Assembly: GCF_035268865.1 (NCBI RefSeq) | Contig: NZ_DATFKB010000104.1 | Span: 43,390-107,389, forward strand | Direction of reading: 5' to 3' | Length of the DNA stretch: 64,000 bases | DNA from: Salinivirga sp035268865 | GTDB lineage: Bacteria > Bacteroidota > Bacteroidia > Bacteroidales > Salinivirgaceae | The notes under the pieces: model-generated | The model's database searches: none | Seen by the model: only the letters and a program-made list of their open reading frames with translations | What the model was told of the DNA's origin: nothing | Position numbers and translations under genes: made by a program | Part shown: one piece after another, positions 9,667-19,300 of the stretch | How positions within the stretch are numbered: the stretch's first letter is position 1 | How the letters are laid out: every line of letters begins with the position of its first letter

Positions 9667-10219
9667 GAAACTCAAATTTATTGACACATTTATTAAAAGC
9701 AGGGTGCACTTTATCCTTATCACTCAAACGTGCTTCATCATATGTAATACCCCAATCGATATTGAGTTCGGCATCAAAGGGATTAATTCCTCCTTCAGCT
9801 TCGGGATGATAATAGGCATCGCACTTATATTGTACCAGCGCTGTTTCGCTCAATACTGCATAACCATGTGCAAACCCTTTTGGAACCAGAAGTTGCTTAT
9901 GGTTTTCTTTAGTAAGCTTAACACTGAACCAACGTCCAAAAGTTGGTGATCCTTTACGTAAATCAACAGCCACATCGTTTATCTCCCCCTCAATAGCCCT
10001 TATAAGCTTACTTTGCGCGAAAGGTGGATGCTGATAATGCAATCCACGCAATACGCCTCGCTGACTCATGGCCTGATTATCCTGCACAAAGTCATAATGA
10101 AGACCCTGCTTCTCAAAGGCTTGCTTATTGTATGATTCATAAAAATATCCGCGCTCATCTCCGAATATTTTTGGTTCTATAATTAACAAATCGGAGATGG
10201 GTGTTTCAATAATTTTCAT
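9659..10219 (-). CDS. rfbC: dTDP-4-dehydrorhamnose 3,5-epimerase
   Basis: 186-residue cupin enzyme that epimerises C3 and C5 of dTDP-4-keto-6-deoxyglucose. Visible: FGDERGYFYESYN at the N-terminus, GVLRGLHYQHPP with the catalytic His, GEINDVAVDLRKGSPTFG with the catalytic Asp, and the VPKGFAHGYAVLSE block. Length and order are typical. It starts 3 bp after rfbA and its end overlaps rfbD, so the three are one operon. Its substrate requires an rfbB enzyme, which is not in this window. Confidence 0.95.
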   Translation of the reverse strand: MKIIETPISDLLIIEPKIFGDERGYFYESYNKQAFEKQGLHYDFVQDNQAMSQRGVLRGLHYQHPPFAQSKLIRAIEGEINDVAVDLRKGSPTFGRWFSVKLTKENHKQLLVPKGFAHGYAVLSETALVQYKCDAYYHPEAEGGINPFDAELNIDWGITYDEARLSDKDKVHPAFNKCVNKFEFHA

Positions 10220-10222
10220 GTA

Positions 10223-11095
10223 TTAACTGTTTTTCCTGGCTACTTCAAATAAATATTCGCCATACTGGTTCTTCTTAAGCTCTTCAGCCAATTTTAACAA
10301 TTGCGCTCTGTCGATAAATCCTTTTTTATAGGCAATTTCCTCAATGCAGGCAATCTTCAGGCCCTGACGCTGTTCTATGGTTTCTACATAGTTAGATGCA
10401 TTATGCAGGCTCTCATGCGTGCCGGTATCGAGCCAGGCAAAGCCTCGACCAAGCAATTCCACATTAAGTTTCCCTTCTTTGAGGTACATTCTGTTCAGGT
10501 CGGTAATTTCCAGTTCTCCCCTGGCTGAAGGCTTCAACGCTTTAGCTTTTTCTACCACGGTATTGTCATAAAAATATAAGCCGGTAACCGCATAGTTCGA
10601 CTTAGGATTTTCCGGCTTCTCCTCAATACTGAGCACATGGCCGTGTTCGTCGAATTCTGCCACCCCATATCGTTGCGGATCTTTCACATAGTAACCAAAA
10701 ACAGTAGCTCCCTGCTGGCGCTCTACAGCATTGCGCAAAATGCCTGAAAATCCATATCCATAAAAAATATTATCGCCAAGGATCAGACACGCCTGATCAT
10801 TCCCAATAAATTCATCCCCAATAATAAAAGCCTGAGCGAGGCCATCGGGCGATGGTTGCTCTGCATACTGAATATTTAATCCATACTGGCTGCCATCTTC
10901 AAATAAATTCTGATACAATGGTAAATCACGGGGTGTTGAAATTATGAGGATATCTTTTATACCTGCCAGCATCAGTACCGACAAGGGGTAATAAATCATT
11001 GGCTTATCGTAAACCGGAATGATTTGTTTTGAGATACTTTTCGTAATAGGATAAAGCCTGGTGCCGGCGCCACCGGCCAGAATAATACCTTTCAT
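10223..11095 (-). CDS. rfbA: Glucose-1-phosphate thymidylyltransferase
   Basis: 290-residue nucleotidyltransferase that makes dTDP-glucose from dTTP and glucose-1-phosphate, the first step to dTDP-rhamnose. The N-terminal signature LAGGAGTRLYPITKSISKQ and PVYDKPMIYYPLSVLMLAG are intact, as are the catalytic-site blocks ILGDNIFYG, SIEEKPENPKSNYAVTGLYFYD and the GFAWLDTGTHESL segment. It follows the decarboxylase-like gene by 33 bp and precedes rfbC by 3 bp. Confidence 0.96.
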   Translation of the reverse strand: MKGIILAGGAGTRLYPITKSISKQIIPVYDKPMIYYPLSVLMLAGIKDILIISTPRDLPLYQNLFEDGSQYGLNIQYAEQPSPDGLAQAFIIGDEFIGNDQACLILGDNIFYGYGFSGILRNAVERQQGATVFGYYVKDPQRYGVAEFDEHGHVLSIEEKPENPKSNYAVTGLYFYDNTVVEKAKALKPSARGELEITDLNRMYLKEGKLNVELLGRGFAWLDTGTHESLHNASNYVETIEQRQGLKIACIEEIAYKKGFIDRAQLLKLAEELKKNQYGEYLFEVARKNS

Positions 11096-11128
11096 TTTAT
11101 TGTGATTTAAATTTTTAATTGCTCCATT

Positions 11129-12088
11129 TTACCAGGTATCGAAATTACCTGATTTCAATAGATTATCAAAATAAGTAATTGTTTTTTCAAGTCCCTGTCT
11201 GAGGGCAACTTCAGGTTCCCAGCCATTAAGTAATTCGTGGGCTTTTGAAATATCGGGTCGCCTCTGAATAGGATCATCATCGGGTTTTGGATGGTTCACA
11301 ACTTTTGACGCAGAACCGGTCATCTCAATTACCATATCTGCCAGTTCTTTTATTGTAAACTCTCCCGGGTTGCCCACATTAATTGGTCCGGTAATTTCAT
11401 CATCGGTCTTCATCATTCGAATCATACCTTCAACCAAATCATCCACATACTGGAAGCTGCGAGTTTGGCTACCATCGCCATAAATAGTGATATTCTGGTT
11501 TTGAAGCGCCTGGATAATGAAATTTGATATTACACGGCCGTCGCTTGGGTGCATGCGCGGGCCGTAGGTATTAAAAATCCTGATAATTTTTATGCGCACT
11601 CTATTTTGTATATGGTAATCCATAAACAGCGTTTCAGCACATCGCTTACCTTCGTCATAGCACGATCTGCGACCAATAGGATTTACATGCCCCCAATAAT
11701 CTTCAGTTTGTGGATGAACGTGGGGGTCACCGTAAACCTCTGAGGTAGACGCCTGCAGTATTGGTGCTTTTATGCGTTTAGCAAGGCCCAACATGTTGAT
11801 TGCACCCATAACAGAAGTTTTTACTGTTTTAATGGGGTTATACTGATAGTGTATTGGAGAGGCAGGACAAGCCAAATTGTATATTTCATCCACTTCTGCA
11901 TAATATGAGGCTGTCACATCGTGTCTGACTACTTCAAAAAACGGGTTGTCCATCAAATGCATTATATTACGTTTATCGCCAGTAAAATAATTATCAAGAG
12001 AAATTACTTCATAACCATCATTCAGTAGCCTTTCACACAAATGTGATCCCACAAAACCGGCACCACCGGTAACAAGTGCTTTTTTCAT
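11129..12088 (-). CDS. UDP-glucuronate decarboxylase-like (UDP-xylose synthase) SDR enzyme
   Basis: 319-residue extended short-chain dehydrogenase. It carries the NAD-binding GGAGFVGSHL, the ASTSEVYGDP block with the active-site Ser and Glu, the EDYWGHVNPIGRRSCYDEGKR segment with Tyr-x-x-x-Lys, and RIFNTYGPRMHPSDGRVISNF. These blocks match UDP-glucuronate decarboxylase (UXS), which yields UDP-xylose, much better than dTDP-glucose 4,6-dehydratase (RfbB), which is longer and has a Tyr-Ser-Ala-Ser-Lys type active site. Automated labels may call it a dehydratase because it sits at the head of an rfbACD operon. UXS activity is inferred by family resemblance. It implies a pentose, or a derivative such as 4-keto-arabinose, in the cell-surface glycan. 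Confidence 0.85.
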   Translation of the reverse strand: MKKALVTGGAGFVGSHLCERLLNDGYEVISLDNYFTGDKRNIMHLMDNPFFEVVRHDVTASYYAEVDEIYNLACPASPIHYQYNPIKTVKTSVMGAINMLGLAKRIKAPILQASTSEVYGDPHVHPQTEDYWGHVNPIGRRSCYDEGKRCAETLFMDYHIQNRVRIKIIRIFNTYGPRMHPSDGRVISNFIIQALQNQNITIYGDGSQTRSFQYVDDLVEGMIRMMKTDDEITGPINVGNPGEFTIKELADMVIEMTGSASKVVNHPKPDDDPIQRRPDISKAHELLNGWEPEVALRQGLEKTITYFDNLLKSGNFDTW

Positions 12089-12175
12089 AAAAATTTGTAA
12101 TACATTTCAAATTATAAAACGATCTGACTTCAAAATTAAGGCTTTTAAGATATTTTTTACGCTAAAAACAAAAAA

Positions 12176-12197
12176 AGACTGACTTAAAGGCCAGTCT
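12176..12197 (-). terminator. Intrinsic terminator after the small lipoprotein gene
   Basis: Read on the minus strand, AGACTG pairs with CAGTCT around a 10-nt loop and is followed directly by TTTTTT. It lies 20 nt after the stop at 12218 and separates this pair of genes from the UXS/rfb operon. Confidence 0.7.
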
Positions 12198-12217
12198 CTT
12201 CTCAATTTCACACTCAA

Positions 12218-12616
12218 TTATTTTCCCACGGTCAGCATCCAGGCGCCGTCGACCATTACTAAATTGGAATTGGCAGGTTCCTTATCTCCATTTCCATACT
12301 CTACCTCGGCCTGAACATTACAGGTTTTACCATCTTCAGAAATTTCTTCTTTTACGATACTAACTGTTTTTATTCCGCCCTTTTTCTCAATTTGGCCCTT
12401 ACTCATTTCAAGTATCTTTTTGAGTTTTTCCCGATCTTCATCGGTCATCTCATCTCCATTGGTATCCAATTTATCGATTACGTAATCGTACTCTCCATCG
12501 GCAAGGCTAAAATATACTTTCTCGGTAATATCGCCGGGTGTTTCTTCGCCACCACATGCAAAAAACATTGTAGCAGCTGCTGCCAAAATCGTTAATAAAA
12601 ATGCTAATTTTTTCAT
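12218..12616 (-). CDS. Small lipoprotein, DUF4878-like
   Basis: 132-residue lipoprotein. Signal peptide with lipobox MFFAC, so lipidation is predicted at Cys20, followed by GGEE. The mature part (about 110 residues) has the NTF2-like pattern of the DUF4878 lipoproteins: an N-terminal helix (ITEKVYFSLADGEYDYVIDKL), a central acidic helix, then strands ending in the typical VMVDGAWMLTVGK. Such proteins are common in Bacteroidota; their ligand is unknown. It lies 10 bp behind the YiiX-like gene and ends in a terminator, so the pair is a unit. Confidence 0.7.
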   Translation of the reverse strand: MKKLAFLLTILAAAATMFFACGGEETPGDITEKVYFSLADGEYDYVIDKLDTNGDEMTDEDREKLKKILEMSKGQIEKKGGIKTVSIVKEEISEDGKTCNVQAEVEYGNGDKEPANSNLVMVDGAWMLTVGK

Positions 12617-12626
12617 ACGTATAAAT

Positions 12627-13256
12627 TTAGTTATTGGGGAATGAATAAATATGTTGAATTTTCGAATTCTTCAATATCGTTCCGGGAAATATTATCGGGA
12701 TTCGCCTGGGAAAGATCAGAGAATCCATGTTTCCCGCCAGAATATCAATACCACATCCACGATATGCATTGCGAACCAATTCAGTACAATATAATCTCGA
12801 CGAATCGTGCAAATCATAAGCGTCATCGAATTCCACCCTGGCATTATGAACCCGGTCAATGTAACCGCTAATTTTTTTCTTTTGCGAGGCTTTAAGGTTT
12901 ATGCGGTAAACTGCACCTGCAGAGGCATGTTTATAGTGCCAAAACTCCTTCAGAGGCTCCATTTTCACAGTATTTTCAGGTTCATTTTCAGCGGGAGCAG
13001 CATGCAAAATTACACAACCGCCATCGTCTTTAATGTGTGCTATCCCAATATGAGAATATCTCACAGTACCATCGGCAGCTAAAACAACATAACTCTCAAT
13101 GCTTTTTCCCCGTCTGAAAACCAAATCACCCTCATTTAAAGCAGGCAAAGCGCTAAAGTCATCATCACAATTAGCTATACGAAATGAATCTAAAGGGGTA
13201 ACGGCAGATATCTCCCAAAAAGCCAACATTGCGAGTATAATGAAAATTGGGTTCAT
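12627..13256 (-). CDS. YiiX/YebB-like permuted NlpC/P60 cysteine hydrolase
   Basis: 209-residue exported protein with a short N-terminal hydrophobic segment (residues 1-20). The rest fits the circularly permuted papain-like family (YiiX, poxvirus G6R): NEGDLVFRRG near residue 41, the catalytic His69 in YSHIGIA, and the catalytic Cys157 in LYCTELVRNAY. Members act on peptide, amide or ester bonds, in bacteria mostly cell-wall or lipid related; the substrate here is unknown. It is transcribed with the DUF4878-like lipoprotein 10 bp downstream. Confidence 0.78.
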   Translation of the reverse strand: MNPIFIILAMLAFWEISAVTPLDSFRIANCDDDFSALPALNEGDLVFRRGKSIESYVVLAADGTVRYSHIGIAHIKDDGGCVILHAAPAENEPENTVKMEPLKEFWHYKHASAGAVYRINLKASQKKKISGYIDRVHNARVEFDDAYDLHDSSRLYCTELVRNAYRGCGIDILAGNMDSLIFPRRIPIIFPGTILKNSKIQHIYSFPNN

Positions 13257-13365
13257 TCAATGGATTTAGGGTAAAGATAGTAAAAATAAAATTGACCCGC
13301 CTGAAAAATAAGTAGTTAACAATTAATTAAAACTCAAATAAATATACACACTGTTAGTATGTAAA

Positions 13366-14076
13366 CTAAAGATAAAATGGCCCGGTGAGTTGCTTATAAG
13401 CATCACTATATTGATGCCGGCCAAATTCTTCAATAATTATCTCATTTACCTCGCAGGCTGCTTTGGTTTGATTAAGCTCGACTAAAATACGGTGAGGCGC
13501 CTTTGTGGGGGTTGGTTTCACATATGTCAGCGCAGAAATAAAGAAACCATTCTTCTGAGCTATTGTTTTCAAATCAGGAAATGTGGCTGCTGGCAAGATC
13601 ATAGATAACCGTCCCATGTCGTATAACAAAGCTGCTGCACCTTCCATTATTCCAGACAAGTCCAGGGATTCATCGTGCCGGGCAACAGCCCTTTCCTTTT
13701 GCGCAGGTTTCAGGGTGCTGTTATAAAATGGCGGATTGGTAATGATATGGTCGAAGCGCTGCGCACTATTTTCATAAAAAGACCTGAAGTCAATCAAATG
13801 CAAATTAATTCGTTCACTCCAGGCACATGCCTGAACATTCTCTTTTGCCTGGTTAAACGCCCCGCAATCAACTTCAATAGCATCGATACTGGCAGTAGCA
13901 TTGCGTTGCGCTGCCATAATTGCGATAAGCCCGGTTCCGGTACCCACATCCAGTATTTTCGATGAATCAGAAACATTTGCCCATGCACCGACCAATACAC
14001 CGTCAGTGCCCACTTTCATGGCAGTACGATTCTGGTTAATTGTAAACTGTTTAAAACGAAACCACTGATTAGCCAT
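13366..14076 (-). CDS. trmN6: tRNA1(Val) (adenine(37)-N6)-methyltransferase
   Basis: 236-residue class I SAM methyltransferase of the YfiC/TrmN6 group, which methylates A37 of tRNA-Val. Visible: the N-terminal FRFKQFTINQNRTAMKVGTDGVLVGAW block, the SAM motif ILDVGTGTGLIAIM, and the amino-methyltransferase motif IITNPPFYNS followed by KERAVARH. It lies 3 bp after the DUF2400 gene and is probably co-transcribed with it. Confidence 0.9.
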   Translation of the reverse strand: MANQWFRFKQFTINQNRTAMKVGTDGVLVGAWANVSDSSKILDVGTGTGLIAIMAAQRNATASIDAIEVDCGAFNQAKENVQACAWSERINLHLIDFRSFYENSAQRFDHIITNPPFYNSTLKPAQKERAVARHDESLDLSGIMEGAAALLYDMGRLSMILPAATFPDLKTIAQKNGFFISALTYVKPTPTKAPHRILVELNQTKAACEVNEIIIEEFGRHQYSDAYKQLTGPFYL

Positions 14077-14079
14077 TGC

Positions 14080-14859
14080 TTAAAATTTTTCGAAGATGCC
14101 CAGTCCAAATAGCGCAAAATCATATTTAGCAGGATCTTCCGTATCAAACTCCTGCAGTACTTTTGAAACCTCTTCCACCGCTCGCCAATCGTTTGATCTG
14201 CGGGTTAAAATACCCAACTTGCGACTAATACGGGCTGTGTGCACATCGAGTGGTAAATACAGGGCCGATGGTTTGATAAACTGCCACAAGCCAAAATCAA
14301 CTCCCCTGTTATCGTTCCGTACCATCCATCGCAACATCATATTCATTCGCTTCGCTGCTGAACCTTTTGCAGGATTAGACAAATGCTTCTGGGTCCGACC
14401 CGGTTTTTTATATTGAAAAAAACGGCAATGAAACGTTACGAGCAGGTCATACACATTTCCCTTTTCTTCATAAAAACTTTTAAAACTATTTCCAAGCGTA
14501 CCGTAATCGTTTATTAGTTTTTGTAAAGCCCCGATAAAATATACAAGATCGGTATCCTTAAAAGTACGATATATAAATTTTTTCAGTCGGGCAAAATCAT
14601 CCTTACAGGCAAATTTCACAAACTCGAAAGGAGAATAGTCCATAAGCTGCATCATCTCCATGCCTTTTTTTACAATCATGGGTCGTTGTCCCCAGGCTAT
14701 TGTGGCTGCCAGGAATGCTGCAATTTCAATATCGTTTTGTTGAGAAAATTGATGGGGCACAGCAATAGGATCATCTTCAATAAATTCGGGTCTGTTGTAT
14801 TGCTCATATTTCTCTTCAAGCAATTCTTTTATCAACAGTCTGGTAGCTTCATTTGTCAT
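14080..14859 (-). CDS. TIGR02757/DUF2400 family protein
   Basis: 259-residue helical protein. The pattern IAAFLAATIAWGQRPMIVKKG, RWMVRNDNRGVDFGLWQFIKPSALYLPLDVHTARISRKLGIL and the C-terminal DPAKYDFALFGLGIFEKF are hallmarks of the TIGR02757 (DUF2400) family found across Bacteroidota and other bacteria. The PLDVHTAR segment resembles helix-hairpin-helix DNA glycosylases, so a nucleic-acid role is possible but unproven. It precedes trmN6 by 3 bp and is divergent from the LysE gene at 14922. Confidence 0.85.
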   Translation of the reverse strand: MTNEATRLLIKELLEEKYEQYNRPEFIEDDPIAVPHQFSQQNDIEIAAFLAATIAWGQRPMIVKKGMEMMQLMDYSPFEFVKFACKDDFARLKKFIYRTFKDTDLVYFIGALQKLINDYGTLGNSFKSFYEEKGNVYDLLVTFHCRFFQYKKPGRTQKHLSNPAKGSAAKRMNMMLRWMVRNDNRGVDFGLWQFIKPSALYLPLDVHTARISRKLGILTRRSNDWRAVEEVSKVLQEFDTEDPAKYDFALFGLGIFEKF

Positions 14860-14921
14860 TTATATAAATAGTTTTCTCTTTAGTGCAATTTTAATTATTT
14901 TTGAATCTTTTTAAAAGATTT

Positions 14922-15590
14922 ATGGAAGAAGCCGTAGCTCCAATAATACTATTTTTAAAAGGCATAGTCATTGGCCTTGCTGTATCGGTACCTATGGGTC
15001 CTATTGGTGTATTGTGTGTTCAAAAAACCATCAATAAAGGAAGACTTCATGGAATGCTTTCCGGTTTCGGAGCAGCATTTGCCGATACTGTTTTTGCCAT
15101 TATTGCTATTTTTGGTTTAACTGTAACTAAAAATTTTCTGCTTGAATACCGATTGGAACTACAAATTTTAGGTGTTATTGTGCTTTTAGGTCTTGGTACA
15201 AAAATTTTCTTTTCAAACCCGATAACTCAAATCCGCAGAAGAGCCAGAAATAAACGTCAGGGCATTTTTGGCGATTTTATTTCAGTATTTTTTCTTACGC
15301 TAAGTAATCCATTAACCGTATTGTTTTTCGGTGCCACAATTGCTGCCCTCAGTATTCACGATACTGATCACTACCTTGCATCGCAGTTGATACTGGTGGG
15401 TGGAATAAGTGCAGGAGCCATGAGTTGGTGGATAAGCTTAACCTCAATTGTAAATATTTTCCGGCACCGCTTCAGACTTAAGCAACTTTGGTGGATAAAT
15501 AAAATATCGGGTATTGTTATACTCACTTTAACCATCGTTGCGGCTATTCTTCTGGCTTTGCGCCACTTTGGGCAGGTTGACGGTTTATAA
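14922..15590 (+). CDS. LysE-family amino-acid exporter
   Basis: 222-residue inner-membrane protein with about six hydrophobic segments and the LysE/RhtB N-terminal signature GIVIGLAVSVPMGPIGVLCVQKTINKG. FFLTLSNPLTVLFF in the middle is the second conserved block. Such proteins export amino acids or small metabolites; the substrate cannot be read from sequence. I use the ATG at 14922; the frame from 14901 starts with TTG. Its last 47 nt are antisense to the end of the LolD-like gene. Confidence 0.85.
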   Translation: MEEAVAPIILFLKGIVIGLAVSVPMGPIGVLCVQKTINKGRLHGMLSGFGAAFADTVFAIIAIFGLTVTKNFLLEYRLELQILGVIVLLGLGTKIFFSNPITQIRRRARNKRQGIFGDFISVFFLTLSNPLTVLFFGATIAALSIHDTDHYLASQLILVGGISAGAMSWWISLTSIVNIFRHRFRLKQLWWINKISGIVILTLTIVAAILLALRHFGQVDGL

Positions 15591-16242
15591 TTGCTCCATC
15601 ACGCAATTCTACAATACGGTCAGCAAGACCAGCCAATTCTTTATCGTGGGTTACAATAATAAATGTAAGATTAAACTCATCTCTTAAAGAAAAGAAAAGC
15701 TTGTGCAAAGACTCTTTATTAGCAGTATCGAGATTTCCCGATGGCTCATCAGCCAAGATTACTTTTGGTCTGTTCATTAAGGCGCGAGCTACGGCAACGC
15801 GCTGTTGCTCCCCACCGGATAACTCTGATGGTTTGTGGTTTGCGCGATCTGTAAGCCCCATCTTTTCTAATAGCTTTTGCGCATTGTCCTGGGCAGTTTT
15901 CATATTTTGCCCTTTAATTAATGCAGGAATGCTAATATTCTCCAAAGCACTAAATTCGGGCAACAGCTGATGAAACTGAAACACAAAACCAATATTATCA
16001 TTACGAAAGCGCGACAGACCTTGCTGCTTTAATTCAAAGGGATTCTGCTCGTCGAACCAAACAGCCCCACTATCTGCCCTGTCAAGTGTACCCAGAATTT
16101 GAAGCAATGTTGTTTTCCCTGCCCCGCTGGGCCCGACAATGGTGACTATTTCCCCCTGTTTAATATATAAATCGACATCGCGCAGCACATGCAGGTCACC
16201 ATAGTATTTATTTAACTTTTCTACTTTTATCATAATCAACAT
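15544..16242 (-). CDS. lolD: LolD-like ABC transporter ATP-binding protein
   Basis: 232-residue ATPase of the LolD/MacB group, which powers lipoprotein release from the inner membrane or similar permeases. Walker A GPSGAGKTTLLQ, signature LSGGEQQRVAVARAL, Walker B KVILADEPSGNLD and the H-loop THD are intact. The FQFHQLLPEFSALENI block after the Q-loop is typical of LolD. The permease is not adjacent; a LolC/E-type permease lies at 58668. Starts at 16242 or 16233 are both ATG. The 3' end overlaps the LysE gene convergently by 47 nt. Confidence 0.85.
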   Translation of the reverse strand: MLIMIKVEKLNKYYGDLHVLRDVDLYIKQGEIVTIVGPSGAGKTTLLQILGTLDRADSGAVWFDEQNPFELKQQGLSRFRNDNIGFVFQFHQLLPEFSALENISIPALIKGQNMKTAQDNAQKLLEKMGLTDRANHKPSELSGGEQQRVAVARALMNRPKVILADEPSGNLDTANKESLHKLFFSLRDEFNLTFIIVTHDKELAGLADRIVELRDGAIINRQPAQSGAKPEE

Positions 16243-16317
16243 TAAAGCGGTTAGGCATTTATCATTACTTGCAAAATTAAGATTAAATACGAATTATAAT
16301 TACATGACAATAAAAAA

Positions 16318-16339
16318 CCCCGGCAATAGTTTGCCGGGG
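16318..16339 (-). terminator. Intrinsic terminator after secDF
   Basis: Perfect 9-bp GC-rich stem, CCCCGGCAA against TTGCCGGGG with a 4-nt loop, followed on the minus strand by TTTTTT (16317 to 16312). It lies 21 nt after the secDF stop. Confidence 0.92.
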
Positions 16340-16360
16340 CTAATATTTCAAATAATAAAA

Positions 16361-19300
16361 TTATTTTCTGGCTCCTTTAAGCGCCCGTTTACGCTCATCG
16401 GCTTTTACTGTATCGTAAACAACCGGAGTTGCAATAAATAGTGATGAATAGGTACCTACTGCAACACCTACCAACATGGCGAATATAAATCCACGAATCA
16501 TCTCACCACCAAAAATAAAGATGGTCAACAGCACAACAAATGTACTCAACGATGTACTAAATGTACGAGCAAGGGTACTGTTGAGTGCAGTATTGAGGAT
16601 TTCTTTTCTTCCACGTTTTTTGTAAAGGCCGAGGTACTCGCGGATGCGGTCAAATACTACCACAGTATCGTTAATAGAATAACCTACAACAGTAAGAATA
16701 GCTGCAATAAATGATTGATCAATCTCCATGGAGAAAGGCATGATTGTGTAGAACAGGGAATAAATTCCAAGTATGAACAACACATCGTGCAAGAGTGCGG
16801 CAACGGCTCCCAATCCAAACTGCCAGTTGGAGAATCGAATTAAAATATACAGGAAAATGATAATTAACGAGAATATTACGGCATAAACAGCGGAAGTTTT
16901 AATATCATCGGCAATGGTGGGACCAACCTTTTGAGAGCTCATACGACCAACTTTCTTATCCTGGTCAGAAATGAACATTTGGTAATCTACATCGCCAAGA
17001 TAAGGCTTCAGTCCCTGATATAATTTTGCTTCCACAAAATCGTCTATGTCTACCTGTACATCCTGAGCAAAACCTGTAATATTATAAAACTGTTGCTTAT
17101 CAGCGTCTGTTAACTCGTAATCGGTATCTATAAGGTATTTTGTAGTAACCTTAATCTGGTTATTACCACCGAATGTTTTCACTTCAGGGGCTTCACCACC
17201 AAATTCATCTTCAAGATCATTTTTAATGCTATTTACAGACACATCATCCTGGAAACGTACAATGTAGTTATGTCCTCCGGTAAAGTCTACACCCAGATTA
17301 AGTCCACGGGTAACCAATGAACCAACACCAATAATGATTACAATACCTGAAATGACATAAGCAATTTTACGTTTTTCAATAAATTTAACGGCTGTATTCT
17401 TAAATGCATTTTGCGTTAATTTAGAAGCAAATGCAATATTTTTCTTTTTACCGAGGAAGCCTTCATAAATAAGGCGTGTAATGAAAATTGCAGAAAACAA
17501 GGAAGTGATGATACCGATACCTAATGTAATGGCAAATCCGTAAATAGGTCCCTTACCGAAATATCCAAGTATAATCGCTGTCAACAGCGTTGTTAGGTTA
17601 GAGTCAATAATTGCAGAATAGGCATTTTTATATCCATCAGATAAGGCCATCCGAAGGCCTTTTCCGGCATTAAGTTCCTCTTTAATACGTTCATAAATAA
17701 GCACGTTAGCATCTACTGACATACCAATGGTCAGTACAATACCTGCAATACCGGGAAGGGTAAGTACGGCACCCAAAGATGCCAATATACCGGTTATGAA
17801 AAACATATTAATTATGAGCGCTAAGTTGGCCACCCATCCGGCATGACGATAGTAAAAAATCATATAGAGCATTACGACAAGAAAAGCGATCACAAACGAC
17901 CACAAACCTTTGGTAATGGACTCCTGCCCTAATGATGGACCAACAATTTCTTCCTGAATAATGCGTGCAGGGGCAGGTAATTTACCAGATTTCAACACAT
18001 TGGCAAGGTCTTTTGCCTCAGCAACTGAAAACTGACCTGTAATAGAAGAACGGCCTCCTTTAATTTCCTGGTTTACTCTTGGGTAAGAGTACACATAATT
18101 ATCAAGCACAATTGCTATTTGGTTCCCAATATTATTTCTGGTAAGACGTGCCCATTTTTTAGCACCTTCAGTGTTCATAGACATAGAAACTTCAGCACTA
18201 CCGCCTGTTTGACTGTTAAAATCGGCGCGGGCATCAGTAACGACATCACCTGAAAGCGCAGGTTCACCATCCATATTGCTAACTTTCAGTGCTACTAATT
18301 CATAAATATTACCTTCTTCATCAATAGGCTGTACATTCCAGCGGAACATAATTCGCATTGAACGAGGGAATATTTCCTGAACCTCTGGCATATGAAGATA
18401 TTCATTAACCTGAGCTGTATCGCTAAAATGGGCATAACCAACTGAAGCTCCTGGCATTAATTTCCCATCTTGTGAAACGCGTGGCATTAATACTGAGAAC
18501 AGTGGGTTCTGAGCACGCATTTGGGCATCGCTCATTGATGTAGTATCTTCAGCAATTAAGCTGGAATCTTCTGAGAGCAAATCATCTTCTTCAGCCAACA
18601 GGTCAGCCTCTTCTGTCTGAGCTTCTTCCTCCGATGCCTGAGCAACCTCTTCTTCAGCTGCGTCTGCAGCTTTTACGCTATCTTGCTGGGTTTCTTCTAT
18701 TTTTTGCAGGCTGCGAATTTTATCATTGGCCCGGAACAAATATTCATAAACATCTTTATTACTGTATGTTTCCCAAAACTCGAGTTTTGCAGTTCCTTTT
18801 AGCAGCTTGCGTACCCGTTCCGGATTTTTAATTCCAGGCAGTTCAATAAGAATCTGCCCATCGGTTTCCAGTGGCTGTATTACAGGCTGTGCTACTCCAA
18901 AACGGTCGATACGATTACGCAACACATTGAAAGCATTTGAGATAGCACCATCTGTTTCTTTGCGAATTACCTCAAGCACTTCATCATTAGTAGAGTTGAA
19001 GTTAACCTTTTCGCGCAGGTCTTTTGTGCTAAATATTGTAGCTAAACGGCCCTCAGGAGCAATTTCTTCATAAGCACGGCCAAAAAGAGTTACAAAATCT
19101 TCCTGCGTCTCCTTCTGGTACTCTTTTGCCCGGTCTAAAGCTGCCAGAAAATCAGGATCATCACTGTTGCCTGCTAATGCCTTGATTACATCAGATACAG
19201 ATATCTCTAAAATAACGTTCATTCCCCCTCTAAGGTCAAGCCCCAGGTTGATTTCACGCTCCTGACATTCACGGTAAGTAAACTCACGGATTCCGATAAA

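Noticed and set aside
11129..12088. Naming this gene rfbB (dTDP-glucose 4,6-dehydratase) because of the rfb context
   Set aside because: Length and active-site blocks fit UDP-glucuronate decarboxylase better.
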